Position numbers and translations under genes: made by a program
Source: Zoogloea sp044344315
GTDB lineage: Bacteria; Pseudomonadota; Gammaproteobacteria; Burkholderiales; Rhodocyclaceae
Direction of reading: 5' to 3'
Assembly: GCF_044344315.1 (NCBI RefSeq)
Contig: NZ_JBIJDC010000029.1
Coordinates: 1 to 44,436 of the forward strand
Length of the DNA stretch: 44,436 nucleotides
The notes under the pieces: generated by a model
Database searches by the model: none
What the model was told of the DNA's origin: nothing
What the model saw: only the letters and a program-made list of their open reading frames with translations
Shown here: positions 24,039-33,117 of the stretch, one piece after another
How positions within the stretch are numbered: the first letter of the stretch is position 1
How the letters are laid out: each line of letters begins with the position of its first letter

Positions 24039-25022
24039 TCAGGGGGGGCTCAAGCCCTTGCCCATCCGGGCGGTCAGCCAGAAGGTGCTGCCTTCTCCGG
24101 GCGCGCTGATTACACCTGCATCGCCACTCATGCGGCGGGCAATCTTGCGGGTGATGGCCAGGCCCAGCCCGGTACCGCCGAACTTGCGTGTGGTCGTTTC
24201 GTCCGCCTGGACAAAGGGCTGGAAGAGTCGAGCCTGTTGCTCGGCGCTCATGCCGATGCCGGTGTCGCTGACCTCAAAGCGCAGCAGCATGTCGTCGGCT
24301 CCCTCTTCCTCCACCCGGCCCGTCAGCCTGACGCTTCCGTGGGGAGTGAATTTGATGGCGTTCGCCAGGTAGTTGAGCAGTGCCTGGGCCAGGCGGAGCC
24401 TGTCGCCGTGCAGGACGGCGGGCAGGCCATGCAGGTCGGTATGGAGTTGCAGGCCCTTGGCGGTGGCGTTGGCGGAGACGATGCCCACGGTCTCTGCCAG
24501 CAGTGTCTCCAGGTTGAAGTCGGCCTGTTCCAGTTCCATCCGGCCGGCTTCGATGCGCGAGAAATCCAGGATGTCGGTGATGAGCCGGAGCAGATGGCGG
24601 CTGGCGGTTTCAATGGTGTCCAGCCTTTCGGCCTGGGCGTCAGTGATGCCGCTGCGGCGCAGCAGGAAGACCATGCCGAGGATCCCGTTCATGGGGGTCC
24701 GGATCTCGTGGCTCATGTTGGCCAGGAAGCTGCTCTTGGCCCGATTGGCGGTTTCGGCGGCATCACGGGCCGCGAGGAGTTCCGCCGTGCGTTCCGTGAC
24801 AAGGGCTTCCAGTCGGGCATTGAGGGCGCTCAACTGCTGGCGTGCCTGTTCGGCTTCGGCATGGGCACGACGCAGCTCGTCGTTCTGCATCTCCAGTTCT
24901 ATTTGGTGAACCTGGAGTTCGTGCACCAGGCGCAGGGTGGCGATGTCTTCGGGATGGCCGGCTGTGCCCTTGTCCTGCAGGCGCGCCTCGGCCCGCTGGC
25001 GCAGATCGGGGTCAGTGCTCAC
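24039..25022 (-). CDS. Cytosolic histidine kinase with HELQVHQIELEMQNDELR linker
   Basis: 327 residues from a GTG at 25022, chosen because GCGAGG lies about 6 bases upstream; an ATG at 25055 is possible but lies deep in the previous gene. The N-terminus is the linker motif (about 34-51) and a coiled coil. HisKA follows with His105 in LANMSHEIRTPMNG, then HATPase motifs NAIKFTPHGSV, DTGIGM and GGTGLGLAI. No sensor domain of its own and no receiver are present. It overlaps the end of the CheB-CheR-PAS gene by 11 bases, so it should work with that protein. No cognate regulator is adjacent. Confidence 0.83.
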   Translation of the reverse strand: MSTDPDLRQRAEARLQDKGTAGHPEDIATLRLVHELQVHQIELEMQNDELRRAHAEAEQARQQLSALNARLEALVTERTAELLAARDAAETANRAKSSFLANMSHEIRTPMNGILGMVFLLRRSGITDAQAERLDTIETASRHLLRLITDILDFSRIEAGRMELEQADFNLETLLAETVGIVSANATAKGLQLHTDLHGLPAVLHGDRLRLAQALLNYLANAIKFTPHGSVRLTGRVEEEGADDMLLRFEVSDTGIGMSAEQQARLFQPFVQADETTTRKFGGTGLGLAITRKIARRMSGDAGVISAPGEGSTFWLTARMGKGLSPP

Positions 25023-27573
25023 GGCGTGCCTCGCGCTTGCGCAGCCGGGCTTCAAGCTGCTTGGTGGCGGTGATGTCGATGAAGGTCACCACGACCCCGT
25101 CGATCACGTTGTCCTGGGTGCGGTAAGGCATGATGCGCACCTGGTAGTGGCGCCCGTCCCGGGTTTGCACCTGTTTCTCGCAGAACACCAGGGTGGTCAG
25201 TACGGCGAGCGCATCGGTTTGCAGCTCGGGGTAGCTGAGGTCGGTGGCAATGTCCGAGAGGGGGCGGCCCACGTCGCCGGGGATGAGCTTGAAGAGATGG
25301 GTGGCGTAGGTGGTGTAGCGCCGCAGCTTCATCTCGTTGTCGAGAAAGACGGTGGCGATTTCCGTGCTATTAAGCAGGTTCGTCATGTCGTTGCGGGCCC
25401 AGGTCAGGTCGTCCACCTTGGCTTGCAGCTCGGCATTGATGGTCTGCAGTTCCTCGTTCATGGACTGCAGCTCTTCCTTCGAGGTGGTGAGCTCCTCGTT
25501 GGTGACCTGGAGCTCCTCGTTGGCCGATTTGAATTCCTCGGCCGAAGCTTGCATCTCTTCCTGGCTGATGCGCAGGGCCTCCCGCAGCTGGTTCAGTTCC
25601 AGCAGCAGGGCACTCTCCCGGTCGGAGACCGCGTTGCGGCGGTGCCGTTGTCCGCTCACGGGCGCTTTCACATCGGTGAACACGACCAGCACGCGGTTGC
25701 TCAGGGGCTCCGGTTTTTCGATGCCCTGAACCGTGATGTTGACCCGTTGCAGCTGCCCATTGACCTCCACTTGCAGGCCGTCCAGGTGGATGGGCTGGGG
25801 GTGGTGCAGGGCGTTGCGAATCACCCCCACGAGGGCTTCGCGCAGGCCTTCGCGGGCCATGGCGTGGATGTTGATGTTGACCTTGCCGGCGGCGGGCTCC
25901 AGGTATTTTCCGGTGCGGCCGCTGATGTAGAGGATGTCGCCGTCGCCATTGACCAGCACGGCGGCCGGCGCGTAGTTTTGTTGGATCAGCTGGTCGGTCT
26001 GGTATTCCAGGCTGTCCCTGAAATCCACGTGCCCGTTGTCGGGGCTGGCTGGTGCCGAGGCCGGTGTCCGCACCGGGAAGTCCAGCCACGAGGCCCGGGC
26101 GCTTTGCTCGATGCGCCTGAAGATGTGGGTCTTCTTGTCGAGGGGGGCAAAGAGGTCGGTGAAGCCGCTGATGGTTTCGGCGCTGCCCAGCACCAGGAGC
26201 CCGTTGCGGTTGAGTGCGTAGTGGAAGAGGGGGATGACCTTTTTCTGTAGCTCCTGCCCGAAATAGATCAGCAGGTTGCGGCAGGAGAGCAGGTCGAGCT
26301 TGGTGAAGGGCGGGTCGGAAACCACGTTCTGGGTGGCGAAGATGACCATCTCGCGCAGATTTCGGTTGACCCGATAGCCACCGTCTTCGGCAACAAAATG
26401 GCGGGCCAGTCGCTCGGCCGAGACGTCGGCCGCGATGTTGGCGGGGTAGCGGGCCTTGCGGGCCTGGTCCACCGCATCCACGTCCAGGTCGGTGGCGTAG
26501 ATCTGCAGGGTGAAGTGGGCCTCCGGCCGGTGCAGTTCGAGGGCTTCCTTGAAGACGATGGCCAGCGAATAGGCCTCTTCGCCGGTCGAGCAGGCAGGCA
26601 CCCAGGCGCGCAGGGCGTCGCCGTCCGGGTGGTGGGCGAGCAGGGCTGGAATGGCAGTGTCGCGCAGGTAATCCCACACCGCGGGGTCGCGGAAGAAGTT
26701 GGTCACGCCGATCAGCAGCTCCTTGAAGAGCAGGTCGAGTTCCTGGGGGTTGTCGCGCAGGTAATGGACATACGCGGCAATCCCTTCGATCTGGAGCAGC
26801 GCGATACGCCGTTCGATGCGCCGGTAGAGGGTGCTTGGCTTGTACAGGGACAGGTCGTTGCCGCTGCGGTTGCGCAGCAGCACGACGATCTGTGCAAGGG
26901 TGTCGGCGTCACTGGTGCCGACCGGGCTGTCGATGGCCTGGCCTGCCGGGAAATGCCGGATGAAGCGGATGATGGCGCTCACCAGCTCGCCAGCCGGGGC
27001 GGTGATATCCACCACGCCGGCCTTGACGGCGCTCTCGGGCATGCTGCCTGCCTTGGCCTCGGTGGGGGGCTGGACCAGGGTCAGGCCGCCTTTCTCCTTG
27101 ATGGCGGCAAGGCCGAGCACGCCGTCGGAGCCCATGCCCGACAGGATCACGCCAATGGCCCGGTGCTGGCGGTCGTCAGCCAGGGTGCGCAGGAAGAAGT
27201 CGATAGGCAGACGCAGCCCCCGCTTCTCGGAAGGTTCGAGTAGATGCAGGGCCCCGTGCAGGACGGACAGATCCTTGTTCGGGGGGATGACGTAGACGTG
27301 GTCGGGCTGCAGCGTGGTGGTGCGGGTGACCTCCAGCACCGGCATGGGCGTGGCCCGCTGCAACAGGGCAGGCAGGTTGCTGGTGTGATCCGGGTCGAGG
27401 TGCTGGACCACCACGAAGGCCATCCCGCTGTTTGCCGGGGTATGACTCAACAGGACTTCGAGGGCTTCCAGACCACCTGCGGAGCAGCCGATCCCGACAA
27501 TCGGTAAGTCGGTTTTGGGGGCGTTGTCCGGGGCTCCCGAATGGGGCGTGTGTGGCGGATGTGGGAGGGCCAT
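25012..27573 (-). CDS. CheB-CheR fusion protein with C-terminal PAS domains
   Basis: 853 residues from MALPHPPH; 13 further codons upstream are possible. The CheB methylesterase domain (about 22-205) has the catalytic Ser31 in GCSAGG, His58 in VVQHLDPDH and Asp150 in SGMGSDG. A CheR methyltransferase domain follows (about 220-480; ACSTGEEAYSLAI binds SAM, LLSCRNLLIYF is typical). A PAS region comes next, then a long coiled coil (KEELQSMNEELQTINAELQ) and a second PAS domain near the end. CheB lacks its usual receiver. Such fusions occur in many environmental bacteria and are thought to signal through kinases. Its stop overlaps the kinase gene. Confidence 0.88.
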   Translation of the reverse strand: MALPHPPHTPHSGAPDNAPKTDLPIVGIGCSAGGLEALEVLLSHTPANSGMAFVVVQHLDPDHTSNLPALLQRATPMPVLEVTRTTTLQPDHVYVIPPNKDLSVLHGALHLLEPSEKRGLRLPIDFFLRTLADDRQHRAIGVILSGMGSDGVLGLAAIKEKGGLTLVQPPTEAKAGSMPESAVKAGVVDITAPAGELVSAIIRFIRHFPAGQAIDSPVGTSDADTLAQIVVLLRNRSGNDLSLYKPSTLYRRIERRIALLQIEGIAAYVHYLRDNPQELDLLFKELLIGVTNFFRDPAVWDYLRDTAIPALLAHHPDGDALRAWVPACSTGEEAYSLAIVFKEALELHRPEAHFTLQIYATDLDVDAVDQARKARYPANIAADVSAERLARHFVAEDGGYRVNRNLREMVIFATQNVVSDPPFTKLDLLSCRNLLIYFGQELQKKVIPLFHYALNRNGLLVLGSAETISGFTDLFAPLDKKTHIFRRIEQSARASWLDFPVRTPASAPASPDNGHVDFRDSLEYQTDQLIQQNYAPAAVLVNGDGDILYISGRTGKYLEPAAGKVNINIHAMAREGLREALVGVIRNALHHPQPIHLDGLQVEVNGQLQRVNITVQGIEKPEPLSNRVLVVFTDVKAPVSGQRHRRNAVSDRESALLLELNQLREALRISQEEMQASAEEFKSANEELQVTNEELTTSKEELQSMNEELQTINAELQAKVDDLTWARNDMTNLLNSTEIATVFLDNEMKLRRYTTYATHLFKLIPGDVGRPLSDIATDLSYPELQTDALAVLTTLVFCEKQVQTRDGRHYQVRIMPYRTQDNVIDGVVVTFIDITATKQLEARLRKREARREH

Positions 27574-27918
27574 TCGTGATCTCGCCGGACTGGAGTATGG
27601 ATTGCGGGGCACGGGCCGGCTCCGGAGATCCGTATTTTAATGGGGGCACTATGAACGGGGGGCACGACTATCTCACGCCACCCCGCTTCTACCGATGACC
27701 CTGATCCGAGTCATTTGTCAGGATGAGTCGCCACAGGATACGCCTCGCAGTTCCAGAATGTGCTGAGGCCGCAGCGTGGTCGGTGCGCTGCCGCACGTTA
27801 CGGGGTGGCACTCTGGGTTTTTGCACTCCAGTGAATAAGCATTCCCGGATTTGATATTTGGTAGCGCCGGCCCTGACGCTAAGCTCCGGCCTCCTGAATG
27901 TGCCGGATGTGCCCCCCC
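27574..27918. other. Non-coding divergent region between cheB-cheR and the transporter gene
   Basis: No gene is supported in these 345 bases. On the minus strand a -10-like TAAAAT lies near 27635-27640 but without a -35 box. A hairpin-forming pair GCCGG...CCGGC at about 27867-27890, close to the transporter start, resembles a REP unit. No sigma-54 site has correct spacing. Confidence 0.4.
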
Positions 27919-29721
27919 ATGCTGATCCCTGACGCTTACGCCGCGACCTTTGTCGGTCTTGTCCTTGTCGGTCTGTTCGTCACTTTTCTGCGGGAGTGGC
28001 TCAAGCCCGATGTGGCGGTGATGGGGGCGGTGGCGATCCTGTTGGCGGCGGGGCTGCTGAAATCCCGGGAGGTGCTGGGGGTGTTCGGCAACAGTGCGCC
28101 GATCACCATTGCCTGCCTGTTCATCATCAGCGGTGCCCTGTCGCGCACCGGCTGTGTGGACACCCTCGGCGAGTGGCTGGCCGTGGCAGCGGGGGGCAGC
28201 GAGCGGCGCCTGCTGGCGGCGCTGATGCTGACCTGCCTGCTGGTGTCGCCCTTCATCAACAACACGCCGGTGGTGATGGTCATGATCCCCGCGGTCATCG
28301 CGGTGGCCAGCCGTCGCGGGCTGGCCCCGTCGCGCCTGCTGATCCCGCTTTCCTACGCCACCATCCTCGGTGGGTTGGTCACCATGGTGGGGACGTCTAC
28401 CAACATCCTTGTGGATGGGGTGGCGCGGGCCCAGGGGCTGGCGCCGTTTTCCATGTTCGAGATCAGCTTGCCGGCGCTGGTCATGGCAGCAGTCGGGCTG
28501 GTGTTCATGCTGATCTTTGCGCCACGCCTGTTGCCCGTGCGCGAGACCCTGACCCAGCAGTTCACCGGCAGCGGGGAGCGCTGGTTCATGACCGAGCTGT
28601 TTGTGCCCGACAACTCGCGTCTGGTGGGCAGGACACTGAGGGAGGCCCGCCTGAGCGACGACACCATCCAGGTGCTCAATCTGGTGAGGGGTGAGGCTGA
28701 GCTTGCCAATCCGGAGCCGGAAACCCGCCTCGAGGCGGGAGACCGGGTGGTGGTGCACAGCCACAGCAGTGCTGTGATGGCTTTGCGCAGTACCGATCTG
28801 GTGGGCCTGCAGGGGCAGCCCCAGGCCGGCGATCATGACCTGGAAACCCTGCGGCGCCGGGACGTGGTGATGCTTGAGGCGATTGTCGGCCAGACCTCGC
28901 GCTACGTGCTGCGCCCCATCCGCGATCTGGATCTGCTGACCCGCTATGGCATCCACCTGATTGCGGTGCATCGGCGCGACGCCTCCTTCTCCGAGATCGG
29001 CGACGACTTTCAGCTGCAGGTGGGCGATGTGCTGCTCGTTGAAGGCACGCCGGCCCAGATCAAGCGCTTCTGTGACAACGGTGATCTCTTTGCCCTCACC
29101 GAGGGGCGTCAGCTGGCCAGTCGCCGTCACAAGGCGCCGATCGCCCTGGGGACCATTGTCGGGGTGATGCTGCTGGCGGCCCTGGACGTGATGCCCATCG
29201 AGGGGTTGGCCCTGATCGGTGCGGCGGTGGTGGTGCTCACGGGCTGCATTACCAGCGACGAAGCCTACAAGTCCATCGAATGGCCCATCCTGATCCTGAT
29301 CTTCGGCATGCTCGCCATCAGCATCGCCATGCGCAGCTCCGGCCTGGACCGCATGCTGGCCGTGCAGCTTGCCGAGCTGGGGCAGGGGCTGTCTCCATGG
29401 ATGATGCTGTCCCTGGTCATCCTGATCACCTCCATCGCCACCGAGTTGCTCAGCAACAATGCCATCGCCGTGCTGTTCACGCCGGTGGTCATCGGCCTGG
29501 CCCAGCAGATGGGCGTGGATCCGCGCCCCTTCGTGGTCGGGGTGATGTTCGCGGCCAGCTGCAGCTTTGCCACGCCCATCGGCTATCAGACCAATACCCT
29601 TGTCTATAGCGCCGGCAATTATCGTTTCAGTGATTTTGCCCGGCTGGGGATTCCCATGAACATCATCACTTGGCTTCTGTGCAGCGTCCTGATTCCGCTG
29701 TTCTGGCCCTTTCAGTCCTGA
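27919..29721 (+). CDS. SLC13-type anion symporter with two TrkA-C domains
   Basis: 600 residues from the ATG at 27919 (MLIPDAYAATFVGL); an in-frame ATG at 27898 would add seven residues, and neither has a clear ribosome-binding site. About 5-6 membrane segments (1-205) include NNTPVVMVMIPAV and GTSTNILVDG. Two soluble TrkA-C domains follow (about 210-385; LVGRTLREARL, VLRPIRDLDLLTRYGIHLIAVHRRD). A second membrane half contains LLSNNAIAVLFTPVV and FATPIGYQTNTLVY. The SNNA and TPIGYQTNT motifs fit the SLC13/DASS family with sodium and anion sites. Sulfate or dicarboxylate are usual substrates; the choice cannot be made here. Confidence 0.86.
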   Translation: MLIPDAYAATFVGLVLVGLFVTFLREWLKPDVAVMGAVAILLAAGLLKSREVLGVFGNSAPITIACLFIISGALSRTGCVDTLGEWLAVAAGGSERRLLAALMLTCLLVSPFINNTPVVMVMIPAVIAVASRRGLAPSRLLIPLSYATILGGLVTMVGTSTNILVDGVARAQGLAPFSMFEISLPALVMAAVGLVFMLIFAPRLLPVRETLTQQFTGSGERWFMTELFVPDNSRLVGRTLREARLSDDTIQVLNLVRGEAELANPEPETRLEAGDRVVVHSHSSAVMALRSTDLVGLQGQPQAGDHDLETLRRRDVVMLEAIVGQTSRYVLRPIRDLDLLTRYGIHLIAVHRRDASFSEIGDDFQLQVGDVLLVEGTPAQIKRFCDNGDLFALTEGRQLASRRHKAPIALGTIVGVMLLAALDVMPIEGLALIGAAVVVLTGCITSDEAYKSIEWPILILIFGMLAISIAMRSSGLDRMLAVQLAELGQGLSPWMMLSLVILITSIATELLSNNAIAVLFTPVVIGLAQQMGVDPRPFVVGVMFAASCSFATPIGYQTNTLVYSAGNYRFSDFARLGIPMNIITWLLCSVLIPLFWPFQS

Positions 29722-29749
29722 GTCCGGTGCCGACAGCCCCTGCCACTGG

Positions 29750-29980
29750 CTATCCCGTGTGATCTTGGGGGGCTGAGCGCAGGGGCCCGAGCAGGGCGCG
29801 CAGGTCGTTGTGATCGAGTTCGTGCATCAGGGCCAGCAGGTGGCCCAGCCGGCCCGCCGGAAATCCCTCCCGGGCGAACCAGGCCAGGTAGTGGCCGGGC
29901 AGGTCGGCAAGCCGCCGCCCCTTGTACTTGCCGTAGGGCATGCTCTGATCGACCAGGGCTTGCAGGTCCTCGGGGTTCAC
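29750..29980 (-). CDS. DUF3820 family protein
   Basis: 76 residues from a GTG that overlaps the stop of the upstream monooxygenase gene (GTGA). The core MPYGKYKGRRLADLPGHYLAWF and GRLGHLLAL are the DUF3820 signature. This small cytosolic family resembles a domain found with some exonucleases; the function is unknown. The length is normal. Confidence 0.82.
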   Translation of the reverse strand: MNPEDLQALVDQSMPYGKYKGRRLADLPGHYLAWFAREGFPAGRLGHLLALMHELDHNDLRALLGPLRSAPQDHTG

Positions 29981-30999
29981 GGCCGGGGCGTCAGGGCGTC
30001 GCGGGCGGCCACGGCCAGGTCCAGGGCGCGCAGGCGCAGGGCCGGGTCGAAGATGTCGCAGACCAGCATCAGCTCATCCGCCGCGGTGGCGGCGAGCAGG
30101 CGGGCCAGGCCATGGCGCACGGTGTCGGGCCCGCCGATGACGGCGGCGCCGAGAAAGTCGGCGATGGCAGCCCGCTCTTCCGGGTGCAGCCCGGCTATGA
30201 AGTTCTCTTCCGGGGGCTGCAGGCGCCGCCGGTCGCCCCGCAGGATGCCGAGTACGCGACGGAAGGTGCTGCTGGCGAGAAATTCGGCTTCTTCGTCGCT
30301 GGGCGCGGCGATCAGCGGGACGCCGATGATCACGTAGGGGGCGGCGAGCTGCGCCGAGGGGCGGAACTCCCGACGGTACAGTTCGATGGCCTGCAGCAGC
30401 ATGCGTGGCGCAAAGTGGGAGGCGAAGGCGTAGGGCAGGCCCTGGGCCGCGGCCAGGCGTGCCGAGAAGAGGCTGGAGCCGAGGAGCCAGATCGGCACCC
30501 GGGTGCCGGCGCCGGGCATGGCGATGAGCTGCTGGCCGGGTTCGGCCGGCGCCAGCAGGTGCTGGAGTTCGGCCACGTCGCGCGGAAAGTCTTCTTCCCG
30601 TTCGATGCGGTCCCGGCGCAGGGCGCGCATGGTCAGTCCGTCGGTGCCGGGGGCGCGCCCGAGGCCCAGGTCGATCCGCCCGGGGTAGAGCTCGGCCAGG
30701 GTGCCGAAGGCTTCGGCCACCACCAGCGGGGCGTGGTTGGGCAGCATGACGCCCCCCGAGCCGACCCGGATCGTCTGGGTGCCGCCTGCGATGTGACCGA
30801 CCAGCACGGCGGTGGCCGAGCTGGCGATGCCGGCCATGTTGTGGTGTTCGGCCAGCCAGTAGCGGGCGAAGCCGAGGGCTTCGGCGTGGCGGGCCGTGCG
30901 CAGGGCGATGGCCAGGGCTTCGGCCACGGTGCTGCCTTCACGGACGGCGACCAGGTCGAGGAAGGAGAGGGGCGTGGGCTGTGAGGTGGGCGCGTTCAT
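29977..30999 (-). CDS. LLM class flavin-dependent oxidoreductase (luciferase-like)
   Basis: 340 residues forming a TIM-barrel luciferase-like protein. Typical segments are LSFLDLVAVREG, ARHAEALGFARYWLAEHHNM, GGVMLPNHAPLVVAEAFGTL, LYPGRIDLGLGRAPGTD and PIWLLGSS. These place it in the YhbW/MsnO8-like subgroup that uses reduced FMN and oxygen. The substrate is unknown. Translation is coupled to the downstream DUF3820 gene. Confidence 0.87.
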   Translation of the reverse strand: MNAPTSQPTPLSFLDLVAVREGSTVAEALAIALRTARHAEALGFARYWLAEHHNMAGIASSATAVLVGHIAGGTQTIRVGSGGVMLPNHAPLVVAEAFGTLAELYPGRIDLGLGRAPGTDGLTMRALRRDRIEREEDFPRDVAELQHLLAPAEPGQQLIAMPGAGTRVPIWLLGSSLFSARLAAAQGLPYAFASHFAPRMLLQAIELYRREFRPSAQLAAPYVIIGVPLIAAPSDEEAEFLASSTFRRVLGILRGDRRRLQPPEENFIAGLHPEERAAIADFLGAAVIGGPDTVRHGLARLLAATAADELMLVCDIFDPALRLRALDLAVAARDALTPRP

Positions 31000-31082
31000 G
31001 CCCGTCAGTGTCCGTCAGAAGCCCTGCAGCAGGGAAGCCTTCCGGCGGATACCGTGCTGACGGCCCATCGTCGTGGCGGAGT

Positions 31083-31907
31083 TCAGGCCAGCATCCACCA
31101 GTCGCCGTCCCAACCTGCGGTAGCCTGGAAGAGGCGCTCCTGTTCCACGAAGCGTTGGCGGGTGGCCTTGATCTGGTCGGCAACGCGCAGGAAGGCGCCG
31201 ACCACGTGGGGGTCGAACTGCTCGCCAATGCGTTCCCGGATCATCGACAGCACGGTGTCCACGGGCAGGGCCTTGCGGTAACTGCGATCGTGGGTGAGGG
31301 CGTCAAAGAAGTCGGCGATGCCGACGATGCGCCCGGAGAGAGGGATCTCCCGGCCGCTCAGCCCCAGTGGATAGCCGGCGCCGTTGTAGTGTTCGTGGTG
31401 GGTCATGGCGATCTCGCCGGCGAGCTGGAGAAGAGGCTCGTCCGACTGGCCGATGATGGCGGCACCGATGCGCGGATGCTCGCGCATCAGGCGCCACTCT
31501 TCGGTGGTAAGCGGGCCGGTCTTGCTGAGGATGCTGTCGTGGATGCCGATCTTGCCGATGTCGTGCAGCTGGGCGGCGTTTTCGAGCAGCGCGCACCAGG
31601 TTGCGGTGCAGCCCAGGCTGGCGGCGATCAGACCGGAGTAGGCGCCGATCCGGGCGGTGTGCAGGGGCGACTCGCCATCCCGCTCTTCGGCCCGTCGGGC
31701 CAGATCAAAAAAGGTCTCTTTGTGGAGTTTGCGGATGGTGCTGACGGCCCGGTCCCGCTCCCGTTGAACGGCTTCGGCTCGCCCCAGCGCCTGTTCCAGC
31801 TGGATGCGGGTTGCTGCGTTATTGCGCTGTGCTTCCTCCAGCTGTCGGGTCAGGCGTTCGACCTGCTGCGCGGGGGAGATGTCGGCGGTGATGGTGGCTT
31901 GGTTCAT
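31083..31907 (-). CDS. HD-GYP domain protein (probable c-di-GMP phosphodiesterase)
   Basis: 274 residues from MNQATITADIS; an upstream ATG at 31982 would add 25 untypical residues. An N-terminal coiled coil (about 10-60) leads into the HD-GYP domain. The HD pair is at 115-116 (QLHDIGKIGIHD), the second His motif is THHEHYNGAGYP with GYP at 178-180, and FFDALTHDRSYR is intact. All catalytic residues are present, so it should hydrolyse c-di-GMP. No receiver or membrane segment is seen. It would counter the diguanylate cyclase elsewhere in the window. Confidence 0.88.
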   Translation of the reverse strand: MNQATITADISPAQQVERLTRQLEEAQRNNAATRIQLEQALGRAEAVQRERDRAVSTIRKLHKETFFDLARRAEERDGESPLHTARIGAYSGLIAASLGCTATWCALLENAAQLHDIGKIGIHDSILSKTGPLTTEEWRLMREHPRIGAAIIGQSDEPLLQLAGEIAMTHHEHYNGAGYPLGLSGREIPLSGRIVGIADFFDALTHDRSYRKALPVDTVLSMIRERIGEQFDPHVVGAFLRVADQIKATRQRFVEQERLFQATAGWDGDWWMLA

Positions 31908-32216
31908 GGTGTTTGTCGGAGCAGACCCGTGTGGGGCGCGGTTTCCGGAGGTGGCTGGGAGCTCCCGTGCAATGTAGTTCATGTCTAAACGTCAAATACG
32001 TTAAATTCGACACAAAAAGAGATGTTGTTAAAGGGGCCGCCAACTTTTTGGCACACGGGCGAGCCCCTCCGGTCAGGTTTGAGTGGTGTTGCCGGTCGGT
32101 GTGTGCTGCGCTGCCGGGGTGGGTGGGATGGGCCGGTCCGGGGTACACTCGCGGCCTTTCGAATGCAGGGCCGTATTTTCGGGCTGGCCTGCCGGCTTAC
32201 TGTGGAGGTTTTTCGG
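31908..32216. other. Non-coding divergent region with a palindrome and a -10-like box
   Basis: AACGT (31988-31992) and ACGTT (31998-32002) form a palindrome with a 5-base spacer in an AT-rich patch upstream of the HD-GYP gene. It could be a regulator site. TACACT at 32144-32149 is a -10 candidate for the YeeE/YedE genes, without a recognisable -35. No gene is supported here. Confidence 0.4.
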
Positions 32217-32660
32217 ATGACCATCGACTGGGCTCAGTTCACGCCCATGGCGTCCCTTGGCGGTGGGGCGTTGATCGGACTCGCCGCAGCGATCCTGGTC
32301 ATCGGCACCCGCCGGATTGCCGGCATCAGCGGAATCTTCGGAGAGGTCCTCAACGGTGCCCGCGACGGGCTGGGTTGGCGGCTGGCCTTCCTGGCCGGGC
32401 TGCTGGCGGCGCCCTGGGTGGTGCCGGGCCTGGCCGGTGCCACGGGTGAGGCGCGCTTCCCGGTGTCGTGGCCGCTGCTCCTCGTTGCCGGTTTGCTGAC
32501 CGGCTACGGCACGCGCATTGCCCGCGGGTGCACCAGCGGCCACGGGGTGTGCGGCCTGTCGCGCCTGTCGCCACGTTCGCTGGTGGCCGTGCTGTGCTTC
32601 ATGGCGTCGGGGATGGTGACCGTGACCGTGCTGCGGGTTCTGTCGGGAGAGGCCGCATGA
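32217..32660 (+). CDS. YeeE/YedE family membrane protein, first half
   Basis: 147 residues from the ATG at 32217, with GGAGG in range upstream. It has about four membrane segments and the conserved YGTRIARGCTSGHGVCGLSRLS, with the Cys residues that mark the family. E. coli YeeE (TsuA) imports thiosulfate through such Cys residues in one longer chain. Here the function is split over two short genes, as in many proteobacteria. The stop overlaps the next start (ATGA). Confidence 0.86.
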   Translation: MTIDWAQFTPMASLGGGALIGLAAAILVIGTRRIAGISGIFGEVLNGARDGLGWRLAFLAGLLAAPWVVPGLAGATGEARFPVSWPLLLVAGLLTGYGTRIARGCTSGHGVCGLSRLSPRSLVAVLCFMASGMVTVTVLRVLSGEAA

Positions 32661-33070
32661 GCCACCTGGTGGGGTGGGTGGTGCCGCTGGTGGCCGGGCT
32701 GTTGTTCGGTCTTGGCCTGATCGTCTCGGGCATGATGGATCCGGCCAAGGTACAGGCCTTTCTGGATGTGGGCGGGCGCTGGGACCCGTCGCTGGCGCTG
32801 GTGATGGGCGGGGCGATTGCCGTGGCCCTGCCCGTGTTCCAGCTGGCGCGGCGGCGCCATCCGGCTGTGCCCCACGGCCCGGTGGAGGGGCGCCTGATCG
32901 TGGGCAGCGTGCTGTTCGGGATTGGCTGGGGGCTCTCGGGCTATTGCCCGGGGCCGGCCCTGGTGGCCGCCAGCGCCGGCAGTGCCGAGGCGCTCGGCTA
33001 CGGGGTGGCGATGGGCCTTGGCATGGTCATCGGCAATCGTTTCGGTGCGCTGGATCTGCAGCGGACGTAA
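32657..33070 (+). CDS. YeeE/YedE family membrane protein, second half (DUF6691)
   Basis: 137 residues in about four membrane segments. It contains FGLGLIVSGMMDPAKVQAFLD and IGWGLSGYCPGPALVAA, in which the Cys of GYCPGP is the conserved one. This is the usual partner of the preceding short YeeE. The 4-base overlap indicates a fixed ratio of the two subunits. Transport of a sulfur compound is inferred from the family. Confidence 0.86.
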   Translation: MSHLVGWVVPLVAGLLFGLGLIVSGMMDPAKVQAFLDVGGRWDPSLALVMGGAIAVALPVFQLARRRHPAVPHGPVEGRLIVGSVLFGIGWGLSGYCPGPALVAASAGSAEALGYGVAMGLGMVIGNRFGALDLQRT

Positions 33071-33117
33071 GGCCCGGCCGTCAGGTGGCGGCCGGCGGAC
33101 AGGACAGGATGACGGGC

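Noticed and set aside
25390..25560. Apparent short tandem repeats (GAGCTCCTCGTT-like)
   Set aside because: They encode heptads of the CheB-CheR-PAS coiled coil, not an independent repeat element.
27808..27828. Sigma-54-like TGGCAC ... TTGCA upstream of the transporter
   Set aside because: GG and GC are 14 bases apart instead of the required 10.
27718..29130. 470-codon open frame antisense to the SLC13-like transporter
   Set aside because: His/Gln/Arg-rich composition without a domain, covering a clear membrane protein gene.
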